In this document: piece by piece, positions 32,813 to 44,264 of the stretch
Layout of the letters: each line of letters starts with the position of its first letter
Numbering within the stretch: position 1 is the first letter of the stretch
DNA from: Tethya wilhelma
Lineage: Eukaryota > Porifera > Demospongiae > Tethyida > Tethyidae
Direction of reading: 5' to 3'
Assembly (NCBI GenBank): GCA_964030475.1
Contig: CAXIPT010000002.1
Span: 19,873,010-19,937,009 of the forward strand
Length of the DNA stretch: 64,000 nt
Notes under the pieces: model-generated
Databases searched by the model: none
Told to the model about the DNA's origin: nothing
Seen by the model: only the letters and a program-made list of their open reading frames with translations
Made by a program: the position numbers and the translations under genes

Positions 32813-33905
32813 CTATAGCAAGCTAGCTGAGAAGAACTTTAGAATTGAAAGTTTCTCATTATGTGCTCTTTGGGTCATTATCTCTCTGTGTTCAAGACCT
32901 TGAGATTTTAGACGCTGACAAATGTCCTCTGCAAACAAAACAAAAGTGGTTGTCGTAGTAGCTGTGTACTCTTATGCAATGTATGATCATATGTGCACAT
33001 AATGTATGTGTACGTACCAGGTTTATTGTGAGGTAAAACCACATGATAGAACATACCACTAGGAGATAGTATATCAGCCACGTGGGGTAGTAACCTGTCA
33101 GTAACCTGTGTGAGTAAAACAAACAAACAAAAAGTATCTCATTGGCTCAAAGAGAGACGCATTACCTCTCTGCCATTGACTCCACCTGCCCATGATGCTG
33201 CAATGCCACGACTACCAACCTGAAGTGTGGGACACTAGGTGAGAGTGGCTGCAAACAAAAATGAACAAAAAACAAAACAAAACAGCTTTCAAACCTCACT
33301 AGATGGAGTAGCAACATAAGGAGGGTTGAAGATGAGCACATCAACTTTTCCAGATAACCTCAAAGAAGAAACCTATACTGTACAGTGACCATTATAAATA
33401 GTGGTTAAAATGTAGGTGCTGAACAAACCAAGTCCATTGTAGCAACATCGCAATGCATCACGCCATTGTGCTGTAGTGTCTGCTTGGTGCACTTGGAAGC
33501 CAGATGGTTGATATCTGTACTGCTGCAAAATGAAAATTGAATGAGAATTGACCACATATGAATACCACGTATAATACTGTTTGTCACGTACAGATAAAAA
33601 GAAGGTGTCTTCAATAAGGTTGCTAAGAAAGTGATTACAGCTCCACTTCCCGATCCAACCTCCAAGCAAATCACAGGCCTGTGCTGAAATGAATAAACTC
33701 AACAAAAGATTTATACACAATCACATGGTTTTAGTACATAGTAATAATAAATTTGTCACAAGAATAGATACTTTAATCTTTCCAGTTCATCTTTCTCTCT
33801 TTCCAGAGCATCCATGAGAAGAAAGGAGTCCTCAGCTGGTTCATAGACATCTTGGTAGTCTGTGGAAGAGAGATGAGACACTGAAGGAGTAGGATGATAG
33901 CTCAT
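32813..33905 (-). CDS. N6AMT1: N6AMT1/HEMK2 protein methyltransferase
   Basis: It uses S-adenosylmethionine to methylate the GGQ glutamine of release factor eRF1, together with TRMT112; a histone H4 lysine activity is also reported for the mammalian enzyme. Exons: 33772-33905, about 33592-33678, about 33434-33523, 33295-33358, 33166-33219, 33018-33094 and 32813-32928. ATG 33905 gives M-S-Y-H-P-T-P. Landmarks in order are [11 protein letters not shown], the SAM-binding [13 protein letters not shown], catalytic N-P-P-Y in [30 protein letters not shown], and K-L-S-I-L-K-F near the C-terminus. All match the family, and the phases of the visible joins agree. The start codon lies 67 bases from that of PDCD2L on the other strand. 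Confidence 0.92.
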
Positions 33906-33972
33906 GGTGCCAGGTTCTGATTGGAAGTGGGCGGATACTCTCATTTGGGAGGCAGAAAAAAGAAAGACAAAG
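33906..33972. promoter_or_regulatory. Bidirectional promoter N6AMT1/PDCD2L
   Basis: Only 67 bases separate the two start codons. The interval contains GATTGG (inverted CCAAT box), GGAAGTGGGCGG (ETS-type GGAAGT joined to a GC box) and AAGATGGC at the PDCD2L start, a YY1-type motif overlapping the ATG. Motif function is inferred. Confidence 0.6.
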
Positions 33973-36900
33973 ATGGCAACCACGTGGAGCACAAGTCCAG
34001 TGCTGCTGGGTTTGGTTGACTCTCCCTGTCCTGGTCCACAGCTCTCTCCTTATGAGAGCAAAATTGGAGGCTGCCCAGTAAGTCAAATGATAGTGACGCC
34101 TATAAAGGACTTATTTTACATCTACAGATAGTGTAGAAGTAGTTTGGGTCTAATTTTATTCCCCATAATTTCTCTGCTCCCTATTTAGGATTTCTTCTCC
34201 TCACGTACTGCCCCTGTCTCTCCCCCTTCATGTCACTCCTGCCATGCACCACTGCTGCTGTTGGTGCAAGTCTACTGTCCACTGGAGTCATCACCCTATC
34301 ACAGACTGTTGCACATATTCTGTTGCAATCGACCAGAATGTTCGACAAGATCTGAAACGTAAGTTTCACAAGCATGAAATTCACTTGCAATCATGTCTAT
34401 GTGTATAGGGGATAGTAAACTATATCATATACCACACACTGTATTGCATTGTCAGTTGGTGTGTCCTTCGTTCTCAAATGAGAGACCCCAGCTACACAAC
34501 AGCAGCTGCAGGAGGAGGAGGAGGAAGAGTGGAAAAGGTGAAAGACAGATCAACAGGATTCTCTGCCAGTGACTGGTGTGATGAAGCTGATGATTGGGGT
34601 AGGTAGGTGGCATTCAATATACACCTAGTATACTCACAGCAATGAGCCAAAGAAAGACTTTATACTGTATACAGTATCATATTATAAGCAAAGTTTTGTC
34701 CGTGTGTGTGTGTGTGTGTGTGTAACGGAGGGTCACCGGAAGTAATGTGACCTCGAGCTAAAACACTACTTTTTCTTTTGACTGTAAAAAATGCAAGCTA
34801 TAAAAAGTGTGCCTGCAGAACTAGCTTAGATAGTACTAGCCTAGGATAGAATCACAGGCGCCACAAGTAAGGCTAACTTTTTTTGAGATCGCTGACAAGG
34901 CTTACCAGTGGCATCTGTATCCGACGAAGAAGCATAATAGAGAAGCCAATCTCTCACAATAGAAGCGTGGCGAGGGGAGAAATTTCGCTTCTAGGAGTCT
35001 GCTTCTCTGTCGCTGTACACGAAACACAGCCAGCCAGATAACGAGTTTCTTTGCCAGCTGATTGCAAAAATGGCGGAAGTCGGAAAAGGGTCGTTTGTGA
35101 CGTCACGTAGTGAGGTAAATTGCTGAGCTGGCCAAATTGCAGAGAGGAGCAGTACATGCATGCATGATTACCTTTCACTGCCCAGTTATTACTATGCAGA
35201 TGCCTGTGCTTGAATGCATCTAGCAGTAGATATCAGTAAGTTTCATACACAAGCAAGGAGCGTGGCGAGCGAAGCGAGCCACACTCCTTGTACAGTATAA
35301 AGTATATAGTATACCGTTAACTGTTAACTGTATACTGTATGTAGTTACAGTATACAGTATACCGTATACCATATACAGTATCTTATACAGTATGCAGTAA
35401 ACTGTTACTGTATACCGTTAACTCTTAACTGTATACTGCATGTATTTACCGTATACCATATACTGTGTACTGTTAACTGTATACAGTATACAGTATACAG
35501 TATGCAGTACGCAGTACGCAGTATGCAGTATGCAGTACGCAGTACGCAGTATGCAGTATGCAGTACGCAGTACGCAGTATGCAGTACGCAGCACGCAGTA
35601 TGCAGTATGCAGTACGCAGTACGCAGTATGCAGTATGCAGTACGCAGTACGCAGCACGCAGTATGCAGTATGCAGTATGCAGTACGCAGTATGCAGTACG
35701 CAGTACGCAGTACGCAGTACGCAGTATGCAGTATGCAGTACGCAGTACGCAGTATGCAGTACGCAGTACGCAGTACACAGTATACAGTATTTCTTGCCGG
35801 GCATGCATCAGTAAACTCAAAGGGAATTGGTAGTTGAAAATATAGTGCAGTGAGCTGAAAGCTCTATCTCTTTGCAAGCTTGGTTTTACAGTGGTTTATA
35901 AACGTCATACAGTCCCTGCATTTGTGTACATTAGGATAGGGGGGCATATGCATACAGATCCCTGTGGTTCAATAGGGAATTATGTTATACAGACCCTCAA
36001 GCAAGTAGTGTGAAAAAAGTTACCAGCTATATTGTGCAATAGTTATTGTTACTATAACGCTAGCTATATATGTGTGGAACAGCTAGCCCAGGGTTCAAAT
36101 TCATATCAGTCTTTAAGTTTACAATGGGAGCTGCCACTATTCTGGACTTTTTTTGCCTATTCAGCAGATATCAGAGAGGTTCTGTTGGGTATCAGGCACT
36201 GTATATTCCATACAAACCTCATGCTTGGTCAATAACTATAACTTATGTACTGTATCAATATTTCTGTTCTTTAATTCATGTAGTAAACCAGAAGATGAAT
36301 CAGTGGACAGTGAACTGCATTTGTTGCACGCTCCGACTCAGACCAGTTCATTGTCACCAGCTGAAAATCAAAGCACTGGCAAAGATGAATTTGAAAGTAC
36401 TGAGATTGAAACTCAGACCAGACACTTGTCGCTGGACGACAGTTGTGAGTCATCGACAACAAAGAAAGGATATTGTTTCACAGAGGAGCAGCAACGTGGA
36501 GACTATTACCCACCATGTTACATCAGTGTGATAGAGGAGCCAACAGAGAGTGGGGCTGAGATGAAGAAGAGAGTCAAAGAACTCCTCTTACAGTATCAAA
36601 GAGAAAATCCTGACCCTGTGCGGCAATGGGAGGAGAGCTCAATGGAAGGTCCACCTGGTCCAGCCCGTAAAAAGAACAGTGCCAAATCAAAGAGCGCTCC
36701 TTCTAGATCTGCCGAGAGTGGTGGCAGTGGAGAGGGATATGAAAAGAGTGTGGCTAAACACGGAGACCGAAACTTTCAGAAATTCTACAAACAGCTGTCA
36801 AGATGTCCAAATCAAATCATGAGGTAGTATAGCAAGAAATGTATGGGTATTCTTACATACTTATTGTTTTCTATAGATATGATTGGAAAGGAAGCCCGCT

Positions 36901-37207
36901 GTTGATAACTGATAATCCTACTGTGCAGCTGCCCTCCCTCTCCTCTCCCAAGTGCAAGCACTGTGGTGCTCAGTGTGTGTTTGAACTCCAGCTCATGCCC
37001 CCTCTGGTCTACATCCTCCAGCAACAGAGCAGGAGGAGCCCCCTTTCATTATCCAGCAAGCTACCAGCAGCTGCTGTTATAGAGTTTGGTACCGTTCTAG
37101 TGTACACATGTTCTGAGAGCTGTTGGGATGACTCAGTGTGTGCTAGAGAAGAGTATGTGTTTGTGCAGCAGGACCCTGATGGTGTGAACACACAAAAACT
37201 GTTATAA
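33973..37207 (+). CDS. PDCD2L: PDCD2-like protein (PDCD2L)
   Basis: Proteins of this family act as dedicated chaperones or export adaptors for the small ribosomal subunit protein uS5 (RPS2). Exons: 33973-34078, about 34191-34359, about 34458-34599, about 36285-36824 and 36877-37207. The N-terminus has V-L-L-G-L-V-D and S-K-I-G-G-C-P. The zinc ribbon has C-H-S-C-H-A-P, V-Q-V-Y-C-P-L, and C-C-N-R-P-E-C. The PDCD2 C-terminal domain starts Y-E-K-S-V, continues [14 protein letters not shown], and has C-K-H-C-G-A, F-E-L-Q-L-M-P and C-S-E-S-C-W. A Ser/acidic-rich region of variable sequence joins the halves. The third intron, about 1.7 kb, carries repeats including a heptamer array. Confidence 0.9.
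34700..35290. other. Probable mobile-element-derived sequence in PDCD2L intron
   Basis: Begins with (GT)n and GTAACGGAGGGTCACCGGAA; ends with the near-palindrome gcgtggcgagcgaagcgagccac next to its own inverted echo (aaggag ... ctcctt). The CG-rich ends contrast with AT-rich surroundings. No transposase frame is seen, so this is a tentative non-autonomous element. Confidence 0.4.
35480..35790. repeat. Heptamer array (GCAGTAY)n in PDCD2L intron
   Basis: About 44 tandem copies of a 7-base unit, GCAGTAC or GCAGTAT in the core and ACAGTAT at the edges. Because 7 is not a multiple of 3 and the unit has no stops, all six frames are open; the predicted proteins (repeating Q-Y-A-V-R-S-T or T-A-Y-C-V-L-R) are artefacts. 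A degenerate zone of the same flavour (gtatacagtataccg) precedes it from about 35295. Confidence 0.92.
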
Positions 37208-37372
37208 TGTGAGCATTATAATATTTATACAGAAATCAAGAATTTTTTTTAAATTTTAAATTCTTATCAAGTCAAAATGAGTACACACTTTTAGACCAAG
37301 TGATGGTGGAAGCCTATAGCATACAAGAGATGATTTGTCAATTCACATGTAACACCACAGAGAGAGGAAGAA

Positions 37373-39873
37373 TCAGAAGTTATAGCGGTAGCCTTGAGAC
37401 CAAGAGCCAGAATGAGATGGCCAACCATAACGATTCTGATAGTAGGGAGGTGGATAGGCTGCAGGATGCTGCTGTTGGTAGGGGTTGTGATGATGACGGT
37501 TGTACTGGTACTGAGGTGGGGGTGGAGGAGGCTTGATGGGCGTGTGTCTTGGTAAAGGAGGCTTGACAGGTATGTGACTTGGTAGGAAAGGCATGACAGC
37601 TATGTGACTTGGTAAAGGAGGCTTGATAGCTGTGTGACTTGGTTGGTGATGCTTGATGGGTGTGTGACTTGGTAGGGGAGGCTTGATGGCTGTGTGAGAC
37701 TGACTTGGTGGAATGGATTTGGTGGATGATGTAGCAGCTAAAGGAGGAACTCGTACAACTTGTTTTGATTCACTGTTGCTAGGGAGTGTCTTGGCTGTGG
37801 TCACAGAAGGTAAGGAGACTCTTGGTACAAGTTTTGACCCAGCTACAGAAGTTTTTGAACAACTGCTAGTGCCTGTCTTGGTGTTGGATGGTAGACTGGT
37901 TGGTGGTGGTGGTTGTGTGGATGTGTTCTTTGAGACAGGCTTAGAAGACTGACCAGTGGCTGCTGCAACAGTTTTAGAAGACTGACCAGTGGCTACTGCA
38001 ACAGTTTTAGAAGACTGACCAGTGGCTACTGCAACATTTGCATTACTGGCTGGGGGGTTGGAATCACCTGCAGTAATCTGGGAGGAGAGACTGGCTGGAA
38101 CCAATGGCAGCTGTTTTTGAACCACAGAAGTTTTAGAAACATTTGTAGCAACTGTCTTGGAGGTAGATGACTGAGTGGTGGGTACAGGAGGCTGTGAATT
38201 TGTTTTAGGAATGTTCACAGGTTTCTTGTTGGCTGAAGCTTCACTTGCAGCAGCCTTGTTAGAAGGTGGCTTTACTGAAGAGATACCTGGTGCCAGTGAC
38301 TTGACTGTAGAGGTTGTACAAAGAGTAGAAGCTTTTGTACCTTCTGGCTTCTTTGTTGCAATGGAGAGAGGACTAGGCTTGGAAGGCAACGTGCTTTGAG
38401 GTTTCAGTTTCTTCAAGAGAGCAGAAACAACACCAGTCACCTTTGCCATTGCCTTCTTCTTCACAACAGGCTCTGGCTTGATCTCTTTCTTCTTTGGCTC
38501 ATTGCAAGGCTTGGAGGAGTTAACACGAGTCGACTCCTTCAAAGTCTTTTCTTTCTTGTTCTTGTCCTTTTGATTTGAGATTGGCTTCTCCACGTGGACA
38601 TTCATCACGTCTGGTAGAGGGGTCTCCTCTTCATCACTCCTCCCTTCATCTTTCACACACCCACTGCTACAGAGCTTAGACGGTTTAGAATTGTCTGGAA
38701 GAGATTCATTGAGCGATTTTCTCCTTCGATTCTTGTCTTGTACTCCAGAAGAAGTGTCTCTGTTACAAACACTAACGGCCTTTTTCTCAGTAGGGGGGCA
38801 AAATACTTGAAGATCATTAGTACGTTTCTGAGAAAGAAGAGTACAAAATTAATTTTCTAGATTTCAAAGAAAATATTTGTGAAGGAGGAGCCTGGGAACA
38901 AGGCTACAAATTTCCCACTAATAAAACATGACCTCAAGGCCAATATGTGTGCATACTATAATATTCTATACATACCAGTCGCAACTGTTGTACTGTTATC
39001 AGCTTGATCTCATGTGGAGTGAGAGGACCATGAGTGATTGTACCACGACGTTCATATGCCTGGCAAAAATCAACCACATTATTTTGAAAACACGAGCAAG
39101 AAAATGACAAAAGAAAGCAAAAAGACTCACATTTCCATACTTGTCGTCATAGAGCAAGTAGCAATCTCCTCGAGTCACTTTGATTTCAATCACTTGCAAG
39201 TGAGCATGGTATTTCTCCTTGCCCTGGCCCAAGACAGGGGTAAACTTGACACTGTAACTACTTGGCTCTACAGTGGGTTGAATACACTTCATTGCAAAGT
39301 CTATTTCGTTCTTGCATTCGTCTTCAAGCTTCCTGTCAATGGAGTGGGCATAGACCATGCCACTGGACCTCACTCCATAGCAGATGATGCCACCACAGCC
39401 GTTTAGGAGGGCTACTGTGTGTTTGGCTACGTCCTGAAGTACAATGTGTTAGTGGATTCGAAATGAGGACATTTTTCAAGACTACATTTATATAGGCACT
39501 CTGGGTATTTTACAAGAGGGGGACAGCACTCACGTCAGCAAGTAGTTCTATCTTGGGAAGATAGCGTGGTATTATGTGCCACTCATCTTCTACATAGCCA
39601 ATGTTGTCATACTGGTATAAAAGTCTGCAAAAAAAAGGGTCACGGTGATGTACAGTAAAGTGAGTTTCAGATGTTTCACAACTTACTTGTTCCTACGTTT
39701 TGTGCTTGGAAGCTGGAAACAAATGAAGATATTCAAGGTTCATAGATGTACAGGTGAACACGTGTCAACCCAGGTACCCCCTTACATAATTTTTTTTATG
39801 GTTAACTGGACCTTACATTCTCTAAGTCAGAATTGTCCTCGTTCCTAGATCTCTTTGTGGGTACTAATGGCAT
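37373..39873 (-). CDS. Schlafen-like AlbA_2 domain protein with Pro/Ser-rich tail (SLFNL1-like)
   Basis: Exons: about 39807-39873, 39688-39711, 39533-39626, 39131-39435, about 38975-39060 and 37373 to about 38830. ATG 39873 begins M-P-L-V-P-T-K-R-S-R, a basic nuclear-signal-like start. The central exons contain R-Y-L-P-K-I-E-L-L-A-D, L-L-N-G-C-G-G-I-I-C-Y-G-V, a spaced D-x-x-L-E-D-E-C, then C-I-Q-P-T-V-E-P and Y-S-V-K-F-T-P-V, closing with Y-E-R-R-G-T-I-T-H-G-P-L. This order matches the Schlafen AlbA_2 (divergent AAA_4) domain, closest in layout to schlafen-like protein 1. The last exon, over 400 residues, is low complexity: Lys/Glu-rich, then Ser/Thr/Pro-rich with T-G-Q-S-S-K-T-V-A repeats, S-H-T-x-I-K-P-P-L-P repeats and an aromatic Tyr/Pro/His-rich C-terminus. 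Its cellular role is unknown; nucleic-acid binding is an inference from the domain. Confidence 0.75.
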
Positions 39874-40049
39874 CGTGTGAAGTTGGATCCTCCTAGTTAG
39901 CACCAGAGCTAGACAAAGAGTAAGTTAGCGTGAACCTCGGCATGAACAGGTGTTTTTGATTTTTAAATTTTCAAGCTGAATACAAGGCGGGAAAATGGAT
40001 AGATCTACTGCGCATGCGCTTAGAACCCGCCACCCACGTGGACACCATC
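39874..40049. promoter_or_regulatory. Bidirectional promoter Schlafen-like/EXOSC6
   Basis: The 176-base interval carries GGCGGGAAAA at 39986-39995 (E2F-type consensus) and TGCGCATGCGCT at 40009-40020 (near-perfect NRF1 palindrome). An in-frame upstream ATG at 40014 lies in the NRF1 motif itself, so I take the ATG at 40050. Confidence 0.6.
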
Positions 40050-41845
40050 ATGCCAGATAACAAGAGAATTCAAGTCCCTGAGGAGAGCTATTGTCCACTG
40101 CTGTTCAGTCCAGACGAAGAGAAACCTTCAGTAAAACCCTTGGTTAGTAGTCGAGCCTTCATTCAACTTGATTTAATATCAGAGAATAGCTTCAAAATTA
40201 TGACTGACCATTGAAATAGATTTACAATAAAATCTTCGAATTTCTACATGTATAGTTACAAGAGAATGGGACTAGGCTGGATGGAAGGAGGCACAATGAA
40301 ATCCGTCCTCTTTGTAAGTTGAGACTGCATGTATTCTTACAATTTTTAGAGCGAGATTGTCTGATTTCATCCCCCAGTTTTGAGTGTCAACATCAACCCT
40401 CATGCAACTGGCGCCGCCTACATTGAGATGGGGAGTAGCAAAGTGATGTGTACAATGTAAATTCTTTATTATTTTTTATTGTTTTGTTTTGTTTACCACT
40501 CTCTCTGTGTGTTGTAACCAGCTATGGTCCCAAGGAAGTACCAAGGAGAGAAGACATAGGACCAATGGTTAGATGTCTTTTAAATCATCACAGCATGTAC
40601 GTCAAACTTCATGTCCCTATAACTCCAGGGAAAGGTTGTGTGTGAATTCAAGTTTGCACCCTTCTCTTGTGTCCAGAGGCGGCAACACCAACAGGTACTG
40701 TACTGTACGTGAATACTATGCCCGTTTCACATTATTTGTATGTATGTATGTATGTACCGTATGTATGTGTGACTGTTATGAGCTGGATATACACAGGACC
40801 AAGAAGAGAAGGCCTACTCGTCATTGGTTGCACAAGCTGTGCAGAGAGTCATCAGAGTGGTATGCAATGCTCTAGTCAGACATGTTTTAGCTACTGAATG
40901 GCTCTTTTCTGCTCCGTAGGAATCTTTTCCTAAGCTTCAGTTGGAGATTAATGTGCTGGTAGTAGAGAACAGTGGAAACGGTAAAGAATCTTTAGGACCT
41001 GTTTTATTGAGTATTGGTCAAGTCATTTGTGTACATACATGACATTAATTGCAGCATTGGCAGCGTCAATCTCTTGTGTTGGTTTAGCACTAGCTAGCAG
41101 TGGGCTGGAGATTCTTGATGTTCCAGTTGCCTGCTCTGTGGTTAGTATCAATTTTATGTTTATATATAGATCGAATCTATTTACTGTCTGTTTTATAGTT
41201 CACTCTGTCATTCCATAGGTAAAGCATGAGTCTGGTTTCTTTGTAGATCCTTCACTCAAGGAAGAGTACCAAGGAGAATTGGTTAGTGTTTCAATGCAGG
41301 CAGATTGCCGAGGTAGCTCAGTTTGGGAGAGCGTTAGACTGAAGATCTAAAGGTCCCTGGTTCAATCCCGGGTCTTGGCATTGTTTGTTGAATTTTTTTT
41401 TCCATTCACACAATTCACTTTTACTACAATATAGGTGATGAGGCATCCAAGTATCAGTGGTTCAGTGATGATGGTCTACTTACCATCCCTTGATGAGGTC
41501 ACTGGTATCAAACAGACCGGTGTCATGGCTGAAAAAGAAATGACTGAGGTGAGTGGACCATAATAATTATAATATGTTTTATATATTATGTTTTTAAATG
41601 GTTTATGAACAAGAATATTGCAAAAGCTTCAGGCAATATAATATAGCATGCAACCTAATGCTAGCCAGCCAATAAACAGTGATAAAAGAGAGAGTGTGAA
41701 CAAAATAATGACAGTATGGATTTACAACAAACATCAATCAACATAATTATAGGCACTGGAGTTGTGTGTGGAGGGCTGTATGAGGACCCACCAGAGATTG
41801 AGAGAACACCTGACTGATCATGTCACCAAGAAACAGTCACCATAG
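40050..41845 (+). CDS. EXOSC6: Exosome component 6 (MTR3-like RNase PH-fold subunit)
   Basis: It is one of six RNase PH-like subunits of the ring of the RNA exosome, which passes RNA to the catalytic subunits in nucleus and cytoplasm. The start M-P-D-N-K-R-I-Q-V-P-E-E-S fits the MTR3 N-terminus. Short exons follow: R-L-D-G-R-R near 40275, A-T-G-A-A-Y-I-E-M-G near 40410, Y-G-P-K-E-V-P near 40530, C-E-F-K-F-A-P-F-S near 40645, P-K-L-Q-L-E-I-N-V near 40930, A-A-S-I-S-C-V-G-L-A-L-A-S-S-G near 41065, and the last pieces to A-L-E-L-C-V-E-G-C at 41760 and stop at 41845. The segment order is that of RNase PH proteins, without an obvious catalytic aspartate set, as expected for an animal ring subunit. 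There are nine or ten very short exons, and a tRNA gene occupies one intron. Confidence 0.88.
41307..41380 (+). tRNA. tRNA-Phe (anticodon GAA)
   Basis: All four arms fold: acceptor GCCGAGG with TCTTGGC (two G-U pairs), D stem GCTC/GAGC, anticodon stem TTAGA/TCTAA with loop CTGAAGA, and T stem CCTGG/CCGGG with loop TTCAATC. The anticodon GAA is at 41341-41343 and the discriminator is A. Internal promoter boxes are intact (A box TAGCTCAGTTTGG, B box GGTTCAATCC), and a T-run (about 41392-41400) follows as a Pol III terminator. No intron. It lies, in the same direction, in an intron of EXOSC6. Confidence 0.96.
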
Positions 41846-42011
41846 TGTGTTATCAGCATGATTGCACATTATAATCGTACAGTTTTTTATCATGATAATG
41901 TAATGTAGTACAGCAATGGTATTAGGAATTTCTGAAGATAATGAATGGCTTTTCAATAATTATTATCATGTATATAAGATGAAGCTCACTAAAAATTTCA
42001 AGTTTTAGAAA

Positions 42012-43741
42012 TCAAAAAAGTGATTGTGTGTGTTCCATCATCGACACCACATGAGTACCCATCTGAAATCCTCCAGCAACTAGTTCACTACTACCACTGC
42101 CGGTGGCCACAGGGTCATCCATCAAGCCCACTGTTGTTGGTGCAGTTGAAGAAGCAGCAGGTTCATTCTGGTGAGAAGTAGCAATGGCAACAAGACAGTT
42201 CCTGTGTGTAAACTGAAGCTGAAGGAGAGAGCTGTCAGTGGGAGCAGCATGCTGAGAGATGAGCTCTAAAAATCCACTACTGGAAAGTGACGAGCAACAA
42301 AAACCATTACATCACTACAAGGATGCAGAGAGAGTGTGTCATACTCACTTGGTCGTAGCAGTGTTGACCGGCGCTAGGAGCGACTTCATGTTCCAAATAC
42401 TGATTTGGTTTCTACGGCTCGCAGAAGCCAACAGGCGACCGTCAGCACTGAATGAGAGTGACATGACGCCACCAAATCCTCTGCCTGATGAGCCACTGGA
42501 GGAAGAGGAAGGAGAGTACTCCTTCAAAATGTCTCCTGAGCCCAGCTCCCACACCCGAACAACACCATCATCACCTGCCAACCAAGAGAGAAGAAATCCT
42601 TTTCTTTAATTTTCTCTTGTTTGTTCAAACTTACCTCCAGAGACCAACTGCTTGCCATTTGGAGAGAAGACCAGACAATTAATAGCAGCCTGGAAGGAGA
42701 GGAGAAGGGGGGTTATGTTCCTCTTCCAAAAGTGATATATATGTCTCAAACATGAACCCACAGTTATAACTCAAACACGAACATATGTACAGAGTTATAA
42801 CACACACTGAGTTATAACACACACAGAGTTATAACTCACACACAAAGAGTTATAACTTATACACATGGTTACAACTTACACAGAGCTGTAACTCACACAC
42901 ACAGCGCCATTGCCCATACCTTACTGCCGGGCATTAGTCTCACACACTGCCCATTCTGAATGTCCCACAATCGACAGGTTCTGTCACACGATCCCGTAGC
43001 AATATACTTGCCATTTGGATGAAACTTCACCACCTGTACAGATAGATGTAGGCATGTGTAACAGGATCACTGTAACCAGCAGGAACAGAGCCTTCTCTCA
43101 CATCCACTCCTGAAGTGTGTCCACTGAAAATTCTCAGAGGGTACACAGAATCAGTGGACCACAGCCGAACAGTCTTATCAAAGGAGGCGGACGCAAAGTA
43201 CACATCAACAGGACTGGAAGAGGGAAAAGAAAAATTAATAAATAAAGTGAGCTCAGCAGTAAGTAAAAGAGCTTTTCATGCCCTTCTGTGAAAGTAATTT
43301 AATGCTAGCCTCAAAAACCAGCCCCCCCCCCCCACTTTGCTCATTACTAAAGCACGGGGAAGCTGCTTAACTTGATAATGTAAATACCTGAAAGCAACAT
43401 CCCACACTGGGTAGGCGTGTCCTCTATATCTGACCACGCAGGTGTGCTTCAGTGTGCTCCACAGTCTAACACTGCAGTCATCGGAGGCCGAGAGGAGATA
43501 GCGGCCACAGCTGCTGAACGATGTACCGTACACGGCACCATGGTGACCAAGGAGCACATTGTGATCTGAAGGAGGGGGCGTCTGTGTTCTGATTGGACGA
43601 AAGGTAGTCATGTGACTACTCCTACTACCAGCAGGTGTGGTGTCTGTTCTTGGAACTTGTGACCACATGTGAATTGATGAGTCAGCAAAACCACAAGCGT
43701 ATTGTCGGGTGCTTGGACACAGTGAAGCACAATGAATACTA

Positions 43742-43790
<49 letters not shown>

Positions 43791-44231
43791 TCATTGATAG
43801 ATCACAGTTGGTTGGAAATCTTGGCACAAGTAACCACACCCACCTTGTGTGTTTGCTGTTGACAGTGTACAGTGCCAGAGAAGGAGAGGATGGACTGAAG
43901 TTTGAACACTGACCGAGTTTTTCTTTGAACTCAACCAAATGACTAGGTTGGGCAGTGGCAGCACTGCAGATGCAGTGGGTGGAGCTTAACAGATAGACCA
44001 CACCCACATTTAAAGTAGGTGTATATACCTCGATGTTCTTTGCAATGGTATTCCCTTCCCAGCCTCGTCTGTGCTCACCCCCATCGTGAATCCAGGGGCG
44101 TGTCCTGGTCTGTTCCCACCCTCCAGTCGAGGAGGCCTTCTCTAAAATTTATGAACAACAACAAAAAATATGTACTAATGAAACTGGGAACTGTGTGTGT
44201 TTTGCATTTATATGTGTGCGTGTGTGTGTGC

Positions 44232-44264
<33 letters not shown>

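Noticed and set aside
35418..35877. Six overlapping open frames of 90-134 aa on both strands
   Set aside because: They are all products of the 7-base tandem repeat without stops; no start context, no non-repeat sequence and no splice signal support them.
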